A stretch of DNA of 64,000 bases, from contig OY761144.1 in assembly GCA_963664365.1 (NCBI GenBank), forward strand, positions 620,001 through 684,000, given 5' to 3'. The notes below the pieces were generated by a model that did not search any database, was not told where the DNA came from, and saw only the letters and a list, made by a program, of their open reading frames with translations. Position numbers and translations under genes: made by a program. The stretch comes from VXRN01 sp963664365 (GTDB taxonomy: Bacteria; Chloroflexota; Dehalococcoidia; Lucifugimonadales; UBA1123). Position 1 is the first letter of the stretch. Each line of letters starts with the position of its first letter. Positions 31,811-40,541 of this stretch are shown here, piece by piece.

Positions 31811-32725
31811 CTAGTCTAGGCGGCCGCGCAGCTTGGGGTCGAGGTGGTCGCGCAGGCCGTCTCCGAAGATGTTGAAGGCCAGGATGGCGATCGTGATGGT
31901 CACGCCGGGGTAGATCACCAGCCACCAGGGCGGCTTGAAGACGTCGCCCAGAACTCCACCGAGCATGTTGCCAAGGCTTGGGTGAGGCGGCGGGATTCCG
32001 AGACCGAGGAAGCTGAGCGCGGCCTCAGCGAAGATGGCTCCTCCAAGGCTGGCGCTGGCTACGACCATCAGAGGCGCGATGCACTGGGGCGCTACGTGCC
32101 TTACCATGATTCGCAACTGCGACGCGCCCAACGCGCGCGCGCCTTCGACGTAAGCCATCTCCCTTACGGAGAGCACGACCGATCTTATCACCCTCGTCGT
32201 GCCCGCGATGCCGGTGAACGCAATGGCGATGATGACCGTGTACAGGCCGGCCCCCAGGCCGGCAAGCAGCAGCAGGGCGAGTATCACCCCAGGGAAGGAT
32301 AAGAGCACGTCGAGGAATCGCTGGCTTATCAGGTCGACCTTGCCGCCGAGGTAGCCGGACAAGACTCCCCACGAGAAGCCGACTATCTTGGCCAGGGCCA
32401 CCGACACGAAGGCGACGTAAAGAGAGGTGCGAGTCCCGACTATGATCCTGCTCAGGGCGTCTCTTCCCACGTGATCGCTGCCGAGCAGCCGCTCGCGTGA
32501 AGGCGGCTTTTGAAAGTGGAGAGCAGAAGTATCGAGGGGATCGTAGGGGGCAAGCTGGTAGGCGAAGATAGCTACGAGTCCCATAAAAATCAGGACTGCC
32601 GCGGCGGCGGCGCCCGGAGGTGATGTCCTGGTGAACCGCTGAGAAACGCCAAAGACCGTATTCCAAGTCCTCAGCAATGGGCTGAGGACTCCGCGGTCGG
32701 CGGCAACGTCTCCTACTTCTCTCAT
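31811..32725 (-). CDS. ABC transporter permease, DppC/OppC type (operon 3)
   Basis: This 304-aa permease carries LLGSDHVGRDALSRIIVGT, the EAA loop VEGARALGASQLRIMVRHV, FLGLGIPPPHPSLG and NIFGDGLRDHLDPKLRGRLD. It is strongly similar along its length to the operon 2 DppC. The ATG is 30 bp after the DppB stop. It is the last gene of this three-gene operon, with only the operon 2 promoter region behind it. Confidence 0.93.
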   Translation of the reverse strand: MREVGDVAADRGVLSPLLRTWNTVFGVSQRFTRTSPPGAAAAAVLIFMGLVAIFAYQLAPYDPLDTSALHFQKPPSRERLLGSDHVGRDALSRIIVGTRTSLYVAFVSVALAKIVGFSWGVLSGYLGGKVDLISQRFLDVLLSFPGVILALLLLAGLGAGLYTVIIAIAFTGIAGTTRVIRSVVLSVREMAYVEGARALGASQLRIMVRHVAPQCIAPLMVVASASLGGAIFAEAALSFLGLGIPPPHPSLGNMLGGVLGDVFKPPWWLVIYPGVTITIAILAFNIFGDGLRDHLDPKLRGRLD

Positions 32726-32755
32726 TTACGATCTCTCAATTCCAACCAACTGCGT

Positions 32756-33715
32756 TTATCCATAGCGTATGCGGGGGTCCAAGAACCCGTATGCAAGGTC
32801 GATTGCCAAGTTGATGAACACGAAGACGACTCCGTATAGCAGCACGACATTTTGAACGATAACCCAGTCCCGCTCCTGAATCCCCTTGACCAGAGCGAAG
32901 CCCAGGCCGGGGACGGAGAAGGCGCGCTCCACCGCTACCGATCCACCCAGGAGAGCAGCCAACTGCAACCCGGAGATGGTCAGGACAGGCAGGATAGCGT
33001 TTCTCAGAGCATGTCGGACCACCACGAGCCGTTCGGCCAAACCCTTGGACCGGGCGGTGCGCACATAGTCCTCGCGGAACACTTCGAGCAGTGTTGCTCG
33101 CGCCATGCGGGCGAGTATAGCTCCCATGGCCACGCCGATGACGATGGCGGGACCGAGGATGATCTGCATATTTTGGACCGGGTTATCCCACAGGTGGACA
33201 ATGCCCAGAGGCGGTCTCCAGCTCCAGACGAGCACGGTAATCAAAATCACGGTGAGACCGAGCCAGAAACTCGGGATGGCCATGAACAGGGTGACGAAGA
33301 AGCGAACGACGTAGTCCACCCATGAGTTGCGCCACACGGCGGCGATGAGTCCCACCGGCAGACCGACGACCCAAGAAAGAATCACCGCCAGCAGGGCATA
33401 CTCCACCGTGATGGTGCCTCGACGCTGGATCGTCTCCCGGATAGGCTTTTGGTGCCAGAAAGACCTGCCCATGTCTCCTCTGAACACGTCGATCATCCAG
33501 TCAGCGTACTGAATGTAGAGTGGGCGATCTAGTCCGAGGTTCTTGCGGGCTTCGAGGTACTCCTCTTCGGAGAGAATACGAGCGCCGCCGCCCTCGAAGT
33601 AGATAGTCTTCAGCGGGTCGCCGGGCAGCACGCGCATCGCCACGAAGATGAGCACGGTGATACCGAACAGGGTTGGGATGGCCAGAAGCAGGCGCTGGAT
33701 TACGTAGGTTCGCAT
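32756..33715 (-). CDS. ABC transporter permease, DppB/OppB type (operon 3)
   Basis: This 319-aa permease starts MRTYVIQRLLLAIPTLFGIT, has MRVLPGDPLKTIYFEGGG, the EAA loop EDYVRTARSKGLAERLVVVR and the ending IDLAYGFLDPRIRYG. I chose the ATG at 33715 by alignment to the operon 2 DppB; a longer frame to 33778 adds a poor N-terminus. A GC-rich hairpin (33752-33788) lies between it and the binding-protein stop. Confidence 0.92.
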   Translation of the reverse strand: MRTYVIQRLLLAIPTLFGITVLIFVAMRVLPGDPLKTIYFEGGGARILSEEEYLEARKNLGLDRPLYIQYADWMIDVFRGDMGRSFWHQKPIRETIQRRGTITVEYALLAVILSWVVGLPVGLIAAVWRNSWVDYVVRFFVTLFMAIPSFWLGLTVILITVLVWSWRPPLGIVHLWDNPVQNMQIILGPAIVIGVAMGAILARMARATLLEVFREDYVRTARSKGLAERLVVVRHALRNAILPVLTISGLQLAALLGGSVAVERAFSVPGLGFALVKGIQERDWVIVQNVVLLYGVVFVFINLAIDLAYGFLDPRIRYG

Positions 33716-33751
33716 TGCGTTATTCGTGTCACCCGTCAGGCATTGCAAAGA

Positions 33752-33788
33752 GGGCGAGGCGCGTGGCGTCGAACCCACGCCTCGCCCC
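33752..33788 (-). promoter_or_regulatory. Intercistronic hairpin, operon 3
   Basis: GGGCGAGG (33752-33759) pairs with CCTCGCCC (33780-33787), extended by CGTGG/CCACG with a 2-nt bulge. It is located just after the binding-protein gene and before DppB, as in operons 1, 4 and 5. Confidence 0.55.
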
Positions 33789-33841
33789 CTTGTCTAAGGC
33801 TTCCTTCTCAGAAAACCGTGAGCGGACCGTCTATCTGCCGG

Positions 33842-35635
33842 TTACTTGTCCAGCCAGGTCGTCTCCCAGCTATCGGTGTTGCTCCCGAGCGACCGGATCT
33901 GCAGGTTGAGTCCCTTCACGTAGTTGTACCACATGGGAGACCAGGCGCAGAACCCGATATGGTAAACGGGAGGATCCTCGTCCATGATGTCCATGCCCTC
34001 GTTGAAGAGCTCCTGCCGCTTGATCGGGTCGAGCTCTCCGGCCAGCTTGTCGAGCACCGCGTCCAGATCGGCATTCGAGTACCTGGACCAGTTCTGGTTG
34101 GCCCCCGTCCTGAAGAAGTTGTTCCACATCAGGTAGGGATCGAGGAGCGACCCGCCAAAGCTGTAGCCCCTGTCGAGCTCGTAGTCGCCGGATGCGAGAA
34201 TCTCGCCGCCGGTGAACCTCTCTATGACCCTGATCTCCGCGTTGATGCCGAGGGCTTTGTTCAGCATATCGACGAAGAGCGGCGTGGCGACCTCAGCGGT
34301 GGGAGCGCCATTCCACGTTACGATTTCGGTGTCGAACCCGTCGGGGTAACCGGCCTCCGCCATCAGCCTCTGGGCCTCAGCGATATCCTCGGTTTTGTCC
34401 GCGCGGTAGCCGGGCATAGTGGCTATTTGGCCCAGCCCGGTCGCGTATGGGCTGGGAACGGGAATCCACCGGGTTACGAACGTCGGCTCCCAAACCGGCC
34501 TGTAGCCATCAATCTGAACCTGTCGGCTGACGGCCAGGTGGATAGCCTTGCGAATTCGCGGGTCGTCGAACGGCGGCTTCTCGTTGTTGAACGCCACGTT
34601 GTGGGACCACAGGCAGGGCGTCTCGGCCACGCTGATGTCGGCGCGCTTCTGGCCCTCGTCCCAGGTGCCCCTGGAAACGTTGAACGAGTAGTCGGCCTGT
34701 CCGGTCAAGACCGCGGTGCCTCTCTCAGGCCACGTGACGGCGTGAACGACGTCGACTCCGTCGAGGTACGGCAGGCCGGGGACGAAGTAGTCCGGGTTGG
34801 AGCGCAGCTTCCAGCGCTCATCCGGCGCGTGGTCGTCGAACGCGAACGGGCCCGTGCCGGTCGGAATCTCGATCCGCCGGAGGTCGCCGTTGTTCGCGTT
34901 CAACTCCTCGTCGGAGTATATGACCATGTTGCCCGCCACCAGTATCTCGAGGAAGTACGGCGTGGGATTGTTCAGTGTGAACTTGACGGTGTAGTCGTCG
35001 ATCTTGTCAACCGAGTCCACCGCGACCAGAGTGTCCTTGGCGGCGCTGGTCACTCCCTCGGGCGGATCGATCATTCGGTTCAAGTTCGCTATGACGTCAT
35101 CGGCATTGAACGGAGAGCCGTCGTGATATGTCACCATCTGGCGCAGGTTCAGGGTGAATTCCTTCGCGTCGGACGTCGTCTCCCACGTCTGGACCAGATC
35201 GGGGACGATGGTGCGGAGCCCGTCCATCACGTTGCGCTGCACCAGCTTGTTGTACACGGGCGCGATGATGTGAATGCCGCCGCCTTGGAGCACGTCGAAA
35301 GCGTTCAGCGATACGGGGATGGCCTCCCTGAAGATGCCGCCGCGCTTGGGATTGGCCTCCAAGGCGCTGAGGACGAATCCGGGGTCCTGTATCTCGGGCA
35401 CCGCGGTGGCGATGACTTCTACGACCTTCTCCACCTCGACGGTCTTGACGACCTCTTTCTCCACGATCACGGTCTCACCGGGAACCTCGACCTCCTTGAT
35501 CACTTCCTTCTCCACGATCACCGTCTCGCCGGGAACTTCCACCGTCTCGGTGCAGGCGGCGACCAAGGTCATGAGAAGGGCAAGGAAGATTCCGAACCCC
35601 ATGAGAGGCAAATGTCTGCGGCTTTTCATTGACAT
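33842..35635 (-). CDS. ABC transporter substrate-binding lipoprotein, family 5 (operon 3)
   Basis: This 597-aa receptor, the shortest of the five, has a signal peptide with lipobox VAAC, only two VPGET units, and then the binding domain with FTLNLRQMVTYHDGSPF, DDPRIRKAIHLAVSRQ and EAQRLMAEAGYPDGFD. The N-terminus (MKSRRHLPLMGFGIFLALL) matches the operon 2 receptor, so the two operons share ancestry, while the binding cleft sequences differ and suggest different ligands. AAGGAG precedes the start. Confidence 0.95.
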   Translation of the reverse strand: MSMKSRRHLPLMGFGIFLALLMTLVAACTETVEVPGETVIVEKEVIKEVEVPGETVIVEKEVVKTVEVEKVVEVIATAVPEIQDPGFVLSALEANPKRGGIFREAIPVSLNAFDVLQGGGIHIIAPVYNKLVQRNVMDGLRTIVPDLVQTWETTSDAKEFTLNLRQMVTYHDGSPFNADDVIANLNRMIDPPEGVTSAAKDTLVAVDSVDKIDDYTVKFTLNNPTPYFLEILVAGNMVIYSDEELNANNGDLRRIEIPTGTGPFAFDDHAPDERWKLRSNPDYFVPGLPYLDGVDVVHAVTWPERGTAVLTGQADYSFNVSRGTWDEGQKRADISVAETPCLWSHNVAFNNEKPPFDDPRIRKAIHLAVSRQVQIDGYRPVWEPTFVTRWIPVPSPYATGLGQIATMPGYRADKTEDIAEAQRLMAEAGYPDGFDTEIVTWNGAPTAEVATPLFVDMLNKALGINAEIRVIERFTGGEILASGDYELDRGYSFGGSLLDPYLMWNNFFRTGANQNWSRYSNADLDAVLDKLAGELDPIKRQELFNEGMDIMDEDPPVYHIGFCAWSPMWYNYVKGLNLQIRSLGSNTDSWETTWLDK

Positions 35636-35746
35636 GGTTTACTCCTTTGGACTCTGAGTGTGCGACTTGCCTAAATTGCTTTCTTTCCGGCGCGCCTCGC
35701 ATTGCGGCCGTGCCTGTTCAGAGCGGCCACGCTCGGCTAGAGGCGT

Positions 35747-35775
35747 ATGAAACCACATTTCGGCGCCTATGTCAA
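35747..35775 (-). promoter_or_regulatory. Promoter of operon 3 (TTGACA, N17, TTTCAT)
   Basis: TTGACA at 35770-35775 and TTTCAT at 35747-35752 on the minus strand, 17 bp apart, with TTTCATAC as in operon 2. Confidence 0.5.
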
Positions 35776-35827
35776 ACGCCGCCCGCGCCCAAGATTGTCC
35801 CAATTTGGTAGGCGCTACTCACCCCCC

Positions 35828-35857
35828 TTGACACGAACCGCCGTTCCCTAATATCAT
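35828..35857 (+). promoter_or_regulatory. Putative sigma-70 promoter (TTGACA, N18, TATCAT)
   Basis: TTGACA (35828-35833), an 18-bp spacer, and TATCAT (35852-35857). It faces the primase-like small gene starting 47 bp downstream. It is divergent from the operon 3 promoter. Confidence 0.55.
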
Positions 35858-35904
35858 AGAGTACATCGGTTCCCTGATACTCCAAACCAAAGGTGAATAA
35901 GACC

Positions 35905-36192
35905 ATGCTCGACCCAGAAGTCCAAAGCCTACTCTCCGAATTCGACAAGCTCACCACGCCCGAAGAACTGTCCGGACTCCTCAACCGCGCCGACCTCTAC
36001 GCCGCATACAAAGACTGGTGCGCGGCCAACCGCCACAACCCAGTCAGCGCCCACCGACTTTACACCTCCGTCTGGGACATCTTCAGAGTAAAAACGCATA
36101 ATTCTCACGGACGCCGCCTGTTCAAGGGCATCCGGCTAATTCCCGAGACAACACAAACGGGTGCAGAAGGTGCAGGTAGGGAGCAGGAATGA
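35905..36192 (+). CDS. Small protein resembling the C-terminal domain of P4-type phage/plasmid primase
   Basis: This protein of about 95 aa has LYAAYKDWCAANRHNPVSAH, then a 20-residue stretch, then HGRRLFKGIRLI. The pattern 'YaaYk.WC...g..pvs...f.......' and '..GR...GIrL' is that of the winged-helix C-terminal domain of P4/D5-type primase-helicases. The primase and helicase domains are absent upstream, yet the gene has its own TTGACA promoter and an AAAGG ribosome-binding site; GTG at 35893 is an alternative start. Its last codons run into the 171-bp element copy C (GAEGAG). It may be a remnant of a mobile element or a stand-alone DNA-binding derivative. Confidence 0.55.
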   Translation: MLDPEVQSLLSEFDKLTTPEELSGLLNRADLYAAYKDWCAANRHNPVSAHRLYTSVWDIFRVKTHNSHGRRLFKGIRLIPETTQTGAEGAGREQE

Positions 36193-36329
36193 CTTCCCAA
36201 AAATGCACTGTCTCCCAAAGCTGGACCGCTCCCCTCTCAGCTTTGACGGGTGCAGAGGGTGCAGAAGGTGCAGGTATTTCAAAAAACTTTTTCCACCCCT
36301 AACAACATACGAGTCAATAAACTTGATAC
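36158..36329 (+). repeat. 171-bp paired GGTGCAG-array element, copy C
   Basis: Left array 36158-36176, perfect inverted repeat AAAGCTG/CAGCTTT, right array 36248-36274, TTTCAAAAAACTTTTTCC (one extra T), end AATAAACTTGATAC. It overlaps the end of the primase-like gene. The rest of the spacer to the XdhC start (36330-36551) shows no gene and no further repeat I can define. Confidence 0.75.
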
Positions 36330-36551
36330 AACCCGACTCAACCCCCTCCCCAATAAGGGGTCGGAACCCGCGCAGCGGCTCGCCGCTCGGCAATCCGGAG
36401 GAGCGGGGCAAGTGAGGTGATGCCTTCACCTACCAAACTGACACAGGCTCGGCCAGATAACCGGCCCATGCCGCGCCCCAACGCTCTGTGGTAAGCTAAG
36501 AGTAGAGTCCATCGATAAGACTCAATCACCCCGGCAGGTGGAGAACCCCCT

Positions 36552-37694
36552 ATGCAGGACGTGTTCCACGAAGCGGTAAACCTACTCCAGAACGACGAGC
36601 GGCTTGTCATGGCCACTGTGGTCAGGACCAAAGGCTCCACGCCGCAGAAGCCGGGCGCGAAGTTGCTCGTGCGCGCCGACGGCACAGGCGTCGGCACCCT
36701 GGGCGGCGGATGCGTCGAGGGCGACATCTGGTACGCCGCCACTCAGCTTATGAAGCGCGGTGGCGCCGCCCAGTACCGCGAGTACGAGTTGAACGAAGAC
36801 CTAGCCGCGGAAGACGGCCTCGTCTGCGGCGGGACGATGTTCTTCCTCATCGACCCCGTGTACCGCCCCGACAGGTACATAGACTACGCCAAGGAGATAG
36901 ACGCCGCATACGCCGGAGGTCCGTCCGTCGCGCTCGCCAGCCTGATCAGATCGTCCGAGGGCCTTCACCACGCCGTCGGAGCCAAGATGCTGATTCGAGA
37001 GGACGGCTCGACCGAAGGGACTCTCGGATCGCTTCCCCTCGACCGCGACGCCGTCAAGCGCGCCCGCGCCCTCATGGCCATGGGCCGGAACGAGTACGTC
37101 ATCACCGACGACGGCGTCGAATACTTCATCGAGGCATACACAACCCCGCCTCAGCTTGTGATATGCGGCGGCGGACACGTCTCCAAGGCGCTCGCCAGCC
37201 ACGCCAAGCCCCTCGGATTTCGGCTCTTCATCACCGACGACCGCGAGGAGTTCGCCAACCCCGATAGGTTCCCCGAGGCCGACATCATCGTCGCCAAGAA
37301 GCCCGAGGACGCCCTCGAAGAACTGCCCATCAACCCCAACAGCTTCATAGTCGTCGCCACACGCGGCCACAGGTTCGACAACGTCGCGCTCGCCGCCGCC
37401 GCCGCGACTCCGGCGCGCTACGTCGGACTCATGGGCAGCAAGCGCAAGACCATCCTCATATACGAAGACTTGGTGAGGATGGGCATAGACCTCGACAGGC
37501 TGAACGAGATCAGGTCGCCCATCGGCCTAGACATCCACGCGCGGACTCCCGAGGAGATAGCCGTCAGCATCATCGGCGAGATACTCATGTACCGCTTGGG
37601 CGGCAGCGGACAGCCGATGAAGCTCGAACAGCATCGCATAGACCGCATCGTGGCGAAGGTCGAATCCGAACAGCCAGCCGCCGTCGCCGACTGA
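36552..37694 (+). CDS. XdhC/CoxI-family molybdoenzyme maturation protein
   Basis: This 380-aa protein has the N-terminal XdhC domain with TKGSTPQKPGAKLLV and GTLGGGCVEGDIW, and a C-terminal Rossmann domain (LVICGGGHVSKAL, then GFRLFITDDREEFAN) and TRGHRFDN and YVGLMGSKRK. XdhC proteins bind molybdenum cofactor and help sulfurate it and insert it into xanthine dehydrogenase or CO dehydrogenase-type enzymes. The MobA-like gene 175 bp downstream fits the same pathway, but no molybdoenzyme subunit is encoded in this window. Confidence 0.93.
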   Translation: MQDVFHEAVNLLQNDERLVMATVVRTKGSTPQKPGAKLLVRADGTGVGTLGGGCVEGDIWYAATQLMKRGGAAQYREYELNEDLAAEDGLVCGGTMFFLIDPVYRPDRYIDYAKEIDAAYAGGPSVALASLIRSSEGLHHAVGAKMLIREDGSTEGTLGSLPLDRDAVKRARALMAMGRNEYVITDDGVEYFIEAYTTPPQLVICGGGHVSKALASHAKPLGFRLFITDDREEFANPDRFPEADIIVAKKPEDALEELPINPNSFIVVATRGHRFDNVALAAAAATPARYVGLMGSKRKTILIYEDLVRMGIDLDRLNEIRSPIGLDIHARTPEEIAVSIIGEILMYRLGGSGQPMKLEQHRIDRIVAKVESEQPAAVAD

Positions 37695-37783
37695 CACATC
37701 CTCAGACTCCTTCCCCTCTCCCTTGATGTGTTGATCGAGGCATGTACAATGCGCAACACAACCACGAACGTCCGTCAACTATC

Positions 37784-37845
37784 CCCTCTCCCTCAAGGGA
37801 GAGGGCTAGAGCTTGCCCCGTACTTGATACGGGGGTGAGGGTGAA
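37784..37845 (+). repeat. Composite CCCTCTCCC repeat with inserted CCCCGTACTTGATACGGGG palindrome
   Basis: The usual CCCCTCTCCC...GGGAGAGGGCTAG half is separated from its GGTGAGGGTG tail by the palindrome CCCCGTACTTGATACGGGG. The same composite occurs in reverse at 60147-60203. It shows that one repeat family sits inside another. Confidence 0.7.
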
Positions 37846-37869
37846 AAACCCCTTCCAGACCCAGACACC

Positions 37870-38466
37870 TTGATAACCGCCGTCCTGACAGCCGCCGGCC
37901 TAAGCTCCCGCATGGGCAGACCCAAGCCCCTCCTTCCATGGTGGGGCGCAACCCTCGTCGAGAGCCAGGTCGAGACCCTCATCGAGGGCGGAGCGGACAA
38001 CGTCGTAGTCGTACTCGGACACCGCGCCGACGAGATAGTTCCCCACGTCCAACAGACCGGCGCGCAGTCCGTCGTCAACGAGTGCTACCGCGAGGGCCGC
38101 ACCTCCTCCATCAAGGCCGGACTCGACGCCTTGCCCCCCGACACCCGCCACGTCCTCATGATCGGCGTCGACCAGCCAAGAACCCCTGAGATAATCTCAC
38201 AGGTGATAAACGCCCACCTCGCCGCTGACGCGCTGCTCACCTCGCCCCGTTATCAGGGCAGGGGAGGGCACCCCCTCATGTTTTCCGTCCGACTGCTGCC
38301 CGAACTCAAGTCGATCTCTGAGGATAACCACGGACTCCGAGAGGTCTTCGAGCGCCACCGCTCCGAGATCAACGAAGTCCACTTCGACGACCCCATGGTC
38401 CGGCTAGACCTCAACACGCCGGAGGCGTACCATGCCGCCTACGAGACCTACGGCAGCCCCGACTAG
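37870..38466 (+). CDS. MobA-like nucleotidyltransferase (molybdenum cofactor cytidylyltransferase type)
   Basis: This 198-aa NTP-transferase has the signature TAAGLSSRMGRPKPLLPW at residues 7-24, GGADNVVVVLGHRAD, IGVDQPRTPE (metal-binding Asp) and GRGGHPLMFS. It resembles MocA, which attaches CMP to molybdopterin for xanthine-dehydrogenase-family enzymes, and follows an XdhC gene as in other genomes. The start is probably TTG at 37870: no ATG or GTG lies in frame nearby and the protein begins right at the beta strand of the fold. No clear ribosome-binding site is seen. Confidence 0.85.
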   Translation: MITAVLTAAGLSSRMGRPKPLLPWWGATLVESQVETLIEGGADNVVVVLGHRADEIVPHVQQTGAQSVVNECYREGRTSSIKAGLDALPPDTRHVLMIGVDQPRTPEIISQVINAHLAADALLTSPRYQGRGGHPLMFSVRLLPELKSISEDNHGLREVFERHRSEINEVHFDDPMVRLDLNTPEAYHAAYETYGSPD

Positions 38467-38523
38467 TCGAATTGGAGGCCGCTCCCCGTTATCCGGAAAA
38501 CATGCACGTCGACAAGCCAACAC

Positions 38524-38563
38524 TCCCCTCTCCCTTGAGGGAGAGGGCTAGGGTGAGGGTGAT
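38524..38563 (+). repeat. CCCTCTCCC palindromic repeat
   Basis: Family member as at 2438-2480, lying between the MobA-like and AlkD-like genes. Confidence 0.7.
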
Positions 38564-38597
38564 CCACTATAAATACCCCCAACTAGGGGGACTGAAC

Positions 38598-39362
38598 ATG
38601 ACCGCAGACCTCATACAAGAAATCCGCCAAGCCCTCGCCGACCAATCCGATCCGGACAAGGCCGAGGGTATGCGCGCCTACATGAAGTCCGAGATGCCCT
38701 ATCGAGGCGTCCAGAAACCGGCGAGGATCAAGATATGCCGCGCCGCCTTCCGCCGCCATCCGATCTCTGATAAAGACGCCTGGCGCGATGCGATCCTCGA
38801 CCTCTGGCGCAACGCCGAATACCGCGAGGAACGCTACGCCGCCCTCGACCTGGCCGGAGCCAAGCAGTACGCGGACTTTCGCGCGTTCGACACGCTCCCC
38901 ATGTTCGAGGAGATGGTCGTCACCGGCGCATGGTGGGACTACGTCGATGAGGTCGCCACGCATCGTCTGCGCGAGCTTCTTGAGCGATACCCCGTGGGCA
39001 TGGCACGCCGAATGAGGACATGGAGCCGCGATGATGATATGTGGAAGCGCCGAGCTTCCATCATCTGCCAGATCAAACGCAAGCGCGAGACCGACCTCTC
39101 CCTGCTCTTCGACTGCATCGAGCCTAACCTCTCGCACCCGGACTTTTTCATCCGCAAGGCCATCGGTTGGGCCTTGCGAGACCTAGCCTGGACCGACCTC
39201 GGCGCCGTGGAGTCCTACGTCACCCGAAACCACGACCGCCTAAGCCCTCTCAGCCGCCGCGAGGCGCTCAAGAACGCCGCCAAAATCCGCGCCCACCAAA
39301 ATCCACCACCTAACAGACCGATGCGCGTAGGGGCGGTTCGTGAACCCATCGGCTCCAACTAA
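38598..39362 (+). CDS. DNA alkylation repair protein (AlkD-like HEAT-repeat glycosylase)
   Basis: This 254-aa all-helical protein of the AlkD superfamily has YRGVQKPARIKICRAAF near the N-terminus, AILDLWRNAEYREERYAAL, MVVTGAWWDYVDEVATHRL and FIRKAIGWALRDLAWTD, the pattern of HEAT-like repeats that grip DNA and excise 3-methyladenine or 7-methylguanine. I chose the start at 38598, since the longer frame to 38472 runs through a CCCTCTCCC repeat. The last 25 residues are read from a dispersed repeat (GCGTAGGGGCGGTTCGTGAA), so the native end was probably earlier. The 267 bp behind it hold a short unidentified open stretch (39366-39482) and no gene I can name. Confidence 0.87.
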   Translation: MTADLIQEIRQALADQSDPDKAEGMRAYMKSEMPYRGVQKPARIKICRAAFRRHPISDKDAWRDAILDLWRNAEYREERYAALDLAGAKQYADFRAFDTLPMFEEMVVTGAWWDYVDEVATHRLRELLERYPVGMARRMRTWSRDDDMWKRRASIICQIKRKRETDLSLLFDCIEPNLSHPDFFIRKAIGWALRDLAWTDLGAVESYVTRNHDRLSPLSRREALKNAAKIRAHQNPPPNRPMRVGAVREPIGSN

Positions 39363-39629
39363 TTCATACTTTGGAGGTGGTTTTGCGGCTGCCGAAACCA
39401 GGACCGCTCCGTCCCGGACGGCGAGCTCTTCATCTGCGCCGGCGACGACAATCTCGACTACCGCTCCGCCTGGGAGATATAGCCAAGAATCCGGCTCTCC
39501 CAACCCCAGTCTGTGCCACACCTGAACGATCCCTTAATTGGTCGTTGAATCTGCCTTTTGGTGGGAGGCCCTGTCGGGGCCGCCGTGTATGAGCGCCATG
39601 AGTACCTACTTGAGGTAGTTACTTATCCC

Positions 39630-40532
39630 CTACCCTTCGCTGCCCCTGAGCCTGGGGTCTAGGAGGTCCCGCATGGCGTCGCCGAACATGTTTAGACAGT
39701 AAACGGTGATGGTCAGGGCAAGACCGGGCCAGAGAGCCAGCCAGGGGGCTTGCTCCATGTATAGACGTCCTTCCCCGCTGAGCAGACTTCCCCAGTCAGG
39801 ACTCCCGGGTGGCAGACCGAATCCCAGGAAGCTCAGAGAAGCCAGACTCAGGATTACGCCTCCTACGGTTATCGAGAATATGATGATGACGACAGGCATG
39901 ATATTGGGCAGGACATGCCGCATCAGTGTTGCGGCGCTGGGACTGCCAATTGCCCGCGCCGCCAGAAAGTAGTCATTCTCTTTAATGCCGATAACGGCGC
40001 CTCTGGCTACTCTTGAGCCGCCAATGCCTCCTGATATCCCCAGGATCAGTATTATCTGTGGTATACCCGGTCCCACTATGGACATTATGGTTATCAATAT
40101 GAGCAGTCCCGGTAAAACTATCCAGGCATCGACAACCCTCTGCACTATAATGTCAAACTTACCACCAAAGAATCCGGAAGCGCCGCCTATCAGGGTACTG
40201 ATCACAGTACTCAGAGCGGTGGTGGACAGACCGATCAGTATGGAAAGACGCCCCCCCAAGATCAGGCGGCTCAAGAAGTCTCGCCCTATGTGGTCCGTCC
40301 CCAGGAGATACTGGGCGGATGGGCCAGTCAGCCGGTCTGCCAGGTGCATTTCATCAGGTGGATAAGGGGTCAGAACATCGGCAAAGATCGCCACAAGAGT
40401 CCATATCAATATGATAATCCCGCTGGCGGTACCTAGCGGCTTCTCTTTGACCAGCCTGATAAAGAGATTAGCCAGCCGGCTACGTCTCTTTGGCTCGATT
40501 ACTGGTAATGGTATCCCTGTGGCGTCACTCAT
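39630..40532 (-). CDS. ABC transporter permease, DppC/OppC type (operon 4)
   Basis: This 300-aa permease has LLGTDHIGRDFLSRLILGG, FLAARAIGSPSAATLMRHVL as EAA loop, FLGFGLPPGSPDWG and MFGDAMRDLLDPRLRGSEG. It is very similar to the operon 5 DppC, down to the AARAIGSP motif and the ending, and different from those of operons 1-3. It starts 9 bp after the DppB stop. Confidence 0.93.
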   Translation of the reverse strand: MSDATGIPLPVIEPKRRSRLANLFIRLVKEKPLGTASGIIILIWTLVAIFADVLTPYPPDEMHLADRLTGPSAQYLLGTDHIGRDFLSRLILGGRLSILIGLSTTALSTVISTLIGGASGFFGGKFDIIVQRVVDAWIVLPGLLILITIMSIVGPGIPQIILILGISGGIGGSRVARGAVIGIKENDYFLAARAIGSPSAATLMRHVLPNIMPVVIIIFSITVGGVILSLASLSFLGFGLPPGSPDWGSLLSGEGRLYMEQAPWLALWPGLALTITVYCLNMFGDAMRDLLDPRLRGSEG

Positions 40533-40541
40533 ATGCCCCCT

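Noticed and set aside
39366..39482. Plus-strand open stretch ending GELFICAGDDNLDYRSAWEI
   Set aside because: It looks protein-like but has no start codon, no ribosome-binding site and no recognisable family; it may be a decayed gene end.
39240..39521. Minus-strand frame of 93 codons behind the AlkD-like gene
   Set aside because: Overlaps the end of the AlkD-like gene and a dispersed repeat; no conserved motif.
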